NCBI GenBank assembly: GCA_023387135.1
Contig: JAEWIK010000052.1
Location: 1 to 14,502 of the forward strand
Source: Actinomycetes bacterium
GTDB lineage: Bacteria; Actinomycetota; Actinomycetes; Propionibacteriales; Propionibacteriaceae
Length of the DNA stretch: 14,502 nucleotides
Direction: 5' to 3'
Part shown: positions 11,815 to 14,502 of the stretch, piece by piece
Layout: each line of letters opens with the position of its first letter
How positions within the stretch are numbered: the first letter of the stretch is position 1
Made by a program: the position numbers and the translations under genes
The notes under the pieces: model-generated
Seen by the model: the letters and a program-made list of their open reading frames with translations, nothing else
Told to the model about the DNA's origin: nothing
Databases searched by the model: none

Positions 11815-11847
11815 GTAACCTGCCTGAAACACGAGCGCGGGCAGACT
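11815..11847 (+). promoter_or_regulatory. GlnR-type box and possible -10 of glnA
   Basis: GTAAC (11815-11819), 6 bp, GAAAC (11826-11830) matches the actinobacterial GlnR box GTNAC-N6-GNAAC exactly. CAGACT (11842-11847) ends 7 nt before the ATG at 11855 and could be the -10 of a leaderless mRNA; the box would then sit at about -40 to -25. TAACCT (11816-11821), inside the box, is another possible -10, and binding would then repress. No SD precedes glnA. Confidence 0.55.
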
Positions 11848-11854
11848 TGGCGGC

Positions 11855-13192
11855 ATGGACAAGCAGACCGAATTCGTCCTCCGGACCATGGAGGAACGCG
11901 ACGTCCGGTTCGTTCGACTCTGGTTCACCGATGTGCTGGGGTTCCTGAAGTCCGTCGCCATCGCCCCCGCCGAGCTCGAAGGGGCGTTCAGCGAGGGGAT
12001 CGGCTTCGACGGTTCGGCCATCCAGGGCTTCGCCCGCGTCTTCGAGTCGGACATGGTCGCTCACCCCGATCCCTCCACCTTCCAGCTGCTGCCGTGGCGT
12101 GGCGCCACCCAGGGCACAGCGAGGATGTTCTGCGACATCAGGCTGCCTGACGGGTCGCCGTCGTTCGCCGACCCGCGGTACGTGCTCAAGCGCGCGCTGC
12201 GCAAGGCGTCGAACATGGGGTTCACGTTCTACACGCACCCCGAGATCGAGTTCTACCTGTTCAAGCAGCCAGTCGTCCCGGGCGTCACGCCGACGCCGGC
12301 CGACCAGAGCGGCTACTTCGACCACACGACCACCTCGCCGGGCGCCGACTTCCGCCGCCAGGCGATCACGATCCTCGAACAGATGGGGATCTCGGTGGAG
12401 TTCAGCCACCACGAGGGCGGCCCCGGCCAGCAGGAGATCGACCTGCGCTACGCCGACGCGCTCACCATGGCCGACAACATCATGACCTTCAGGGTGGTGA
12501 TCAAGGAGGTCGCCGTGATGCAGAACCTCTTCGCCTCCTTCATGCCGAAACCGCTGGAGAACTCGCCGGGTTCGGGCATGCACACCCACGTGTCGCTGTT
12601 CGAGGGCGACACCAACGCCTTCTACGACGCCAGCGCCGAGTACAACCTGTCGAAGACGGGCAGGTCGTTCATCGCCGGCCTGCTCAGGCACGCAGCCGAG
12701 ATCAGCGCCGTCACCAACCCGTGGGTGAACTCGTACAAGCGGCTGATCGCCGGCGCCGAGGCGCCGAGCTACATCAGTTGGGGCCAGAACAACAGGTCGG
12801 CGCTGGTCAGGGTGCCGATGTACAAGCCGAACAAGGGGGCGTCCGCCCGCATCGAGCTGCGGTCCATCGACAGCGCCGCCAACCCGTACCTCGCCTACGC
12901 GATGGTGCTGGCGGCGGGCCTGGACGGCATCGAGAACGAGTACGAACTGCCCGAAGGCGCCGAGGACGACGTCTGGAGCCTGACCGACAAGCAGCGCCAG
13001 GCGCTCGGCATCACGCCGCTGCCGCGCAGCCTCGGCAACGCCATCGACGCGATGGAGGACTCGCAACTGGTCGCCGAGACCCTCGGCGAGCACGTCTTCG
13101 ACTTCTACCTGCGCAACAAGAAGGCCGAGTACGACTCCTACCGCGGTCACGTCTCCGAGTGGGAGCTGCGCAACTCGCTCCCGACGCTCTGA
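11855..13192 (+). CDS. glnA: Glutamine synthetase type I, GlnA2-like (non-adenylylated)
   Basis: A 445-aa cytoplasmic enzyme that condenses glutamate and ammonia using ATP. GS marks: beta-grasp RLWFTDVLGF (21-30), GFDGSAIQGF (50-59) with D52, HPEIEFYLF, the ATP and glutamate site KPLENSPGSGMHTHVSLF, the flap segment AGAEAPSYISW with NNRSALVRVP, and ARIELRSIDSAANPYLAYA. R61 (GFARVFESDM) matches B. subtilis GS R62, a feedback-inhibition residue. The DKNLYDLP-type adenylylation loop of GSI-beta is missing (ENEYELPEGAEDDV at that place), and the 25-residue beta insertion is absent, as in GlnA2. No glnE or glnA1 is in view. The ATG has no SD; see the promoter entry. In some actinobacteria GlnA2-like proteins are secondary, so its importance here is open. 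Confidence 0.93.
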   Translation: MDKQTEFVLRTMEERDVRFVRLWFTDVLGFLKSVAIAPAELEGAFSEGIGFDGSAIQGFARVFESDMVAHPDPSTFQLLPWRGATQGTARMFCDIRLPDGSPSFADPRYVLKRALRKASNMGFTFYTHPEIEFYLFKQPVVPGVTPTPADQSGYFDHTTTSPGADFRRQAITILEQMGISVEFSHHEGGPGQQEIDLRYADALTMADNIMTFRVVIKEVAVMQNLFASFMPKPLENSPGSGMHTHVSLFEGDTNAFYDASAEYNLSKTGRSFIAGLLRHAAEISAVTNPWVNSYKRLIAGAEAPSYISWGQNNRSALVRVPMYKPNKGASARIELRSIDSAANPYLAYAMVLAAGLDGIENEYELPEGAEDDVWSLTDKQRQALGITPLPRSLGNAIDAMEDSQLVAETLGEHVFDFYLRNKKAEYDSYRGHVSEWELRNSLPTL

Positions 13193-13203
13193 CCCGCCGC
13201 CGG

Positions 13204-13232
13204 ACGCCCGCCCGCTCAGCGGGGCTGGGCGT
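13204..13232. terminator. Bidirectional hairpin between glnA and the membrane fusion protein gene
   Basis: ACGCCC (13204-13209) pairs with GGGCGT (13227-13232), and CCCGC (13211-13215) with GCGGG (13219-13223), separated by a small internal loop. The 3-nt apex TCA is the stop codon of the minus-strand gene. The hairpin begins 11 bp after the glnA stop. There is no T-tract. Confidence 0.7.
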
Positions 13233-14502
13233 TCCCTGCGACGGTCACCGCCCGGCGTCCCGCCGTCATCGGGTTGGCAGTCGGCAGCGGCTCGGTCCTG
13301 TCCGAGAGCACCACGAGCTGACCGGCTGTCAGCCCGTCGGTGATCTCGACGCGACCGCCTCCCACGGCGCCGGTCGTGACCTCGACGGTCTGGGCCTCGT
13401 CGGCGGCGGCGTTCTGCACGACGCGGACGGTGGCGGTGCCGATCCCTGTGGGAGTCACCGCCGACGCGGGCAGGACGACGACCTCGCTGGCGGTGCGCGT
13501 GTCGAGTTCGACAGACGCCTTGGCCCCCTCGTGGAGCGCCAGGGCGGGATCGTCGACCACCACCGTCGTGGTGTAGGTCGGATTGTCGCCGGCGGTCCCG
13601 TCGGTCTCGAGAACGCTGATCCGGCTGACCGACCCCGTCAGTGAGGTGGTGGAGCCCGCGGGGGTGACGGTGGCAGGCATGCCCTGGGTGAGCAGGCTGC
13701 GGGTGGCGAGCGGCACCTCGATGGTCACCACCGCGCTCCCGGTGCCGACGAGAGTGACTGTCCCGGTGGACGAGCCGCCGACGCTGAGGTCGAGCGCGCC
13801 GACAGTCCCCGAGATCGGGGCGAGCAGTTCGGCGTCGTCGAGCGCCGCCTGGGCGTCGTCCACCGCCTGGCTGGCGCGCAGGACCGAGCCCTTCGCCGCC
13901 GCCACCTGCTGGGCTGACACGGTGGGGGTCACGCTGCCGCCGGAGGTCTTCGTGCTGGACGAAGCCTTGGTGCCGGAGCTCTTCGAGCCCGACGTCGGGG
14001 GCTGCTTGCCATCGCTGATGGTGCCGGTGGTAAGCAACTGCTGGTAGTAGTCGGCGAGCACCGCGTTCGCCATGACGAGGTCGGTACGGGCCTTGCCGCA
14101 CGCCACGATGTCCTGCTTGGTGACGGAGTCGACGGTCAGCGACAGCGCCTCGGCGGTCGGGCTGGGGGACGCCTCGGCGCTCTCCTCCGCCTGCGTCGCG
14201 GACGGCGTGGGTGTGGACGTCGCCGGCTCGGTCTCGGTCGGCGTCGGCGTGGGAGTGGGAGTCTCGGTCGGCGTCGGCGTGGGAGTCGGCGTCGGTGTGG
14301 GCGTCGGGGTCGGCTCGGTGGTGTTGGCGGCCAGCAGCGCCGCGTAGACGGCGTCGCAGGTGGTGGGCTGCTGCGGGTTGCTCCAGGCGAGGGACGCCGC
14401 CGTCGCCTTGCCGATGGCGGCGTACAGAGTCGCGGCGTCGGCGGCCGAGATGCCGCCGGGGGTGCTCCCGGTGCCGCCGGTGGGCAGCGAGGACGGCAGG
14501 CT
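13216..14502 (-). CDS. Membrane fusion (HlyD/MacA-like) protein of an exporter, C-terminal part (5' end outside window)
   Basis: The minus-strand frame is open from 13216 to the right edge, so the N-terminus, signal or membrane anchor and first lipoyl half are missing. Reading from the edge: a helical stretch (ISAADAATLYAAIGKATAASLAWSN), a Cys (codon 14358-14356), a Thr/Pro/Glu linker, a second Cys (14100-14098), helices (ARTDLVMANAVLADYYQQ), a Ser/Thr/Gly-rich insert, the hairpin's return helix (ASQAVDDAQAALDDAELLAP), the second lipoyl half (ISGTVGALDLSVGG), a beta-barrel region and a membrane-proximal domain ending LVVLSDRTEPLP. This is the order of periplasmic-adaptor-type proteins which, in actinobacteria, pair with MacB-like ABC permeases outside the membrane. 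Partners would lie beyond the window. The inserts in the coiled-coil are unusual. Confidence 0.85.
   Translation of the reverse strand, partial: SLPSSLPTGGTGSTPGGISAADAATLYAAIGKATAASLAWSNPQQPTTCDAVYAALLAANTTEPTPTPTPTPTPTPTPTETPTPTPTPTETEPATSTPTPSATQAEESAEASPSPTAEALSLTVDSVTKQDIVACGKARTDLVMANAVLADYYQQLLTTGTISDGKQPPTSGSKSSGTKASSSTKTSGGSVTPTVSAQQVAAAKGSVLRASQAVDDAQAALDDAELLAPISGTVGALDLSVGGSSTGTVTLVGTGSAVVTIEVPLATRSLLTQGMPATVTPAGSTTSLTGSVSRISVLETDGTAGDNPTYTTTVVVDDPALALHEGAKASVELDTRTASEVVVLPASAVTPTGIGTATVRVVQNAAADEAQTVEVTTGAVGGGRVEITDGLTAGQLVVLSDRTEPLPTANPMTAGRRAVTVAGNAQPR
14221..14323 (-). repeat. Thr-Pro coding repeat in the membrane fusion protein gene
   Basis: Minus-strand translation gives (TP)n tracts interrupted by ET (e.g. 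EPTPTP...TETPTPTPTETEP). At the DNA level a 26-bp unit is repeated exactly at 14231-14256 and 14261-14286 (30-bp period), with GGCGTC/GGGAGT hexamers throughout. Unit changes are multiples of 6 bp and keep the frame. Such linkers are typical of secreted proteins and may be O-mannosylated. Confidence 0.8.

Noticed and set aside
11732..14101. 789-codon open frame on the minus strand opposite glnA
   Set aside because: It lies antisense to the clearly conserved glutamine synthetase and out of frame with the membrane fusion protein gene. The translation is Arg/Gly/His-rich and typical of GC-rich shadow frames.
1..14502. tRNA genes, CRISPR arrays or insertion sequences
   Set aside because: No tRNA-like cloverleaf, no regularly spaced repeats and no transposase-like protein were found by reading both strands.

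Overview
The window is high-GC chromosomal DNA of an actinobacterium. The Mrp ATPase with its characteristic C-terminus, the CoA-lyase/YflT-type stress-protein pair, the class A RNase P RNA, a GlnA2-type glutamine synthetase, a GlnR-like box and many start codons lying 6-8 nt after a TANNNT hexamer all fit. A member of the Propionibacteriales is my best guess, but nothing here fixes the genus.

Layout. 1-2303 (+): the 3' part of mrp, then a CitE-type CoA ester lyase overlapping (ATGA) a membrane stress protein with a Tyr/Pro-rich tail. 2324-2359: a hairpin between convergent genes. 2371-5339 (-): pepP, then a hairpin, then a TrpB2-type beta synthase with its own promoter. 5408-8028 (+): a zinc-ribbon coiled-coil protein, an RNB exoribonuclease and rnpB, whose promoter and first 19 nt lie inside the ribonuclease gene. 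8115-8672 (+): a DHFR-like reductase whose Shine-Dalgarno (SD) sequence is buried in a perfect hairpin.

8673-10562 looks like an accessory insertion: a hicAB-like module, a ribbon-helix-helix/Doc module and a convergent NADAR-family gene. Both toxin-antitoxin promoters carry perfect palindromes in or over the core promoter. After it come map (-) and a small SPOR-like gene (+) whose divergent -10 hexamers overlap. Next is glnA (GlnA2 type, no adenylylation loop) with a GlnR-type box, then a convergent hairpin and the 3' part of an export membrane-fusion-protein gene (-) that runs off the right edge and carries a Thr-Pro repeat linker.

No clearly new multi-gene system is evident. The strongest unexplained signals are regulatory: a uniform promoter-to-start geometry that predicts mostly leaderless mRNAs, calibrated by the rnpB 5' end; the autoregulatory sites of the two toxin-antitoxin modules; the overlapping map promoter; the SD-sequestering hairpin; and the GlnR-like box.
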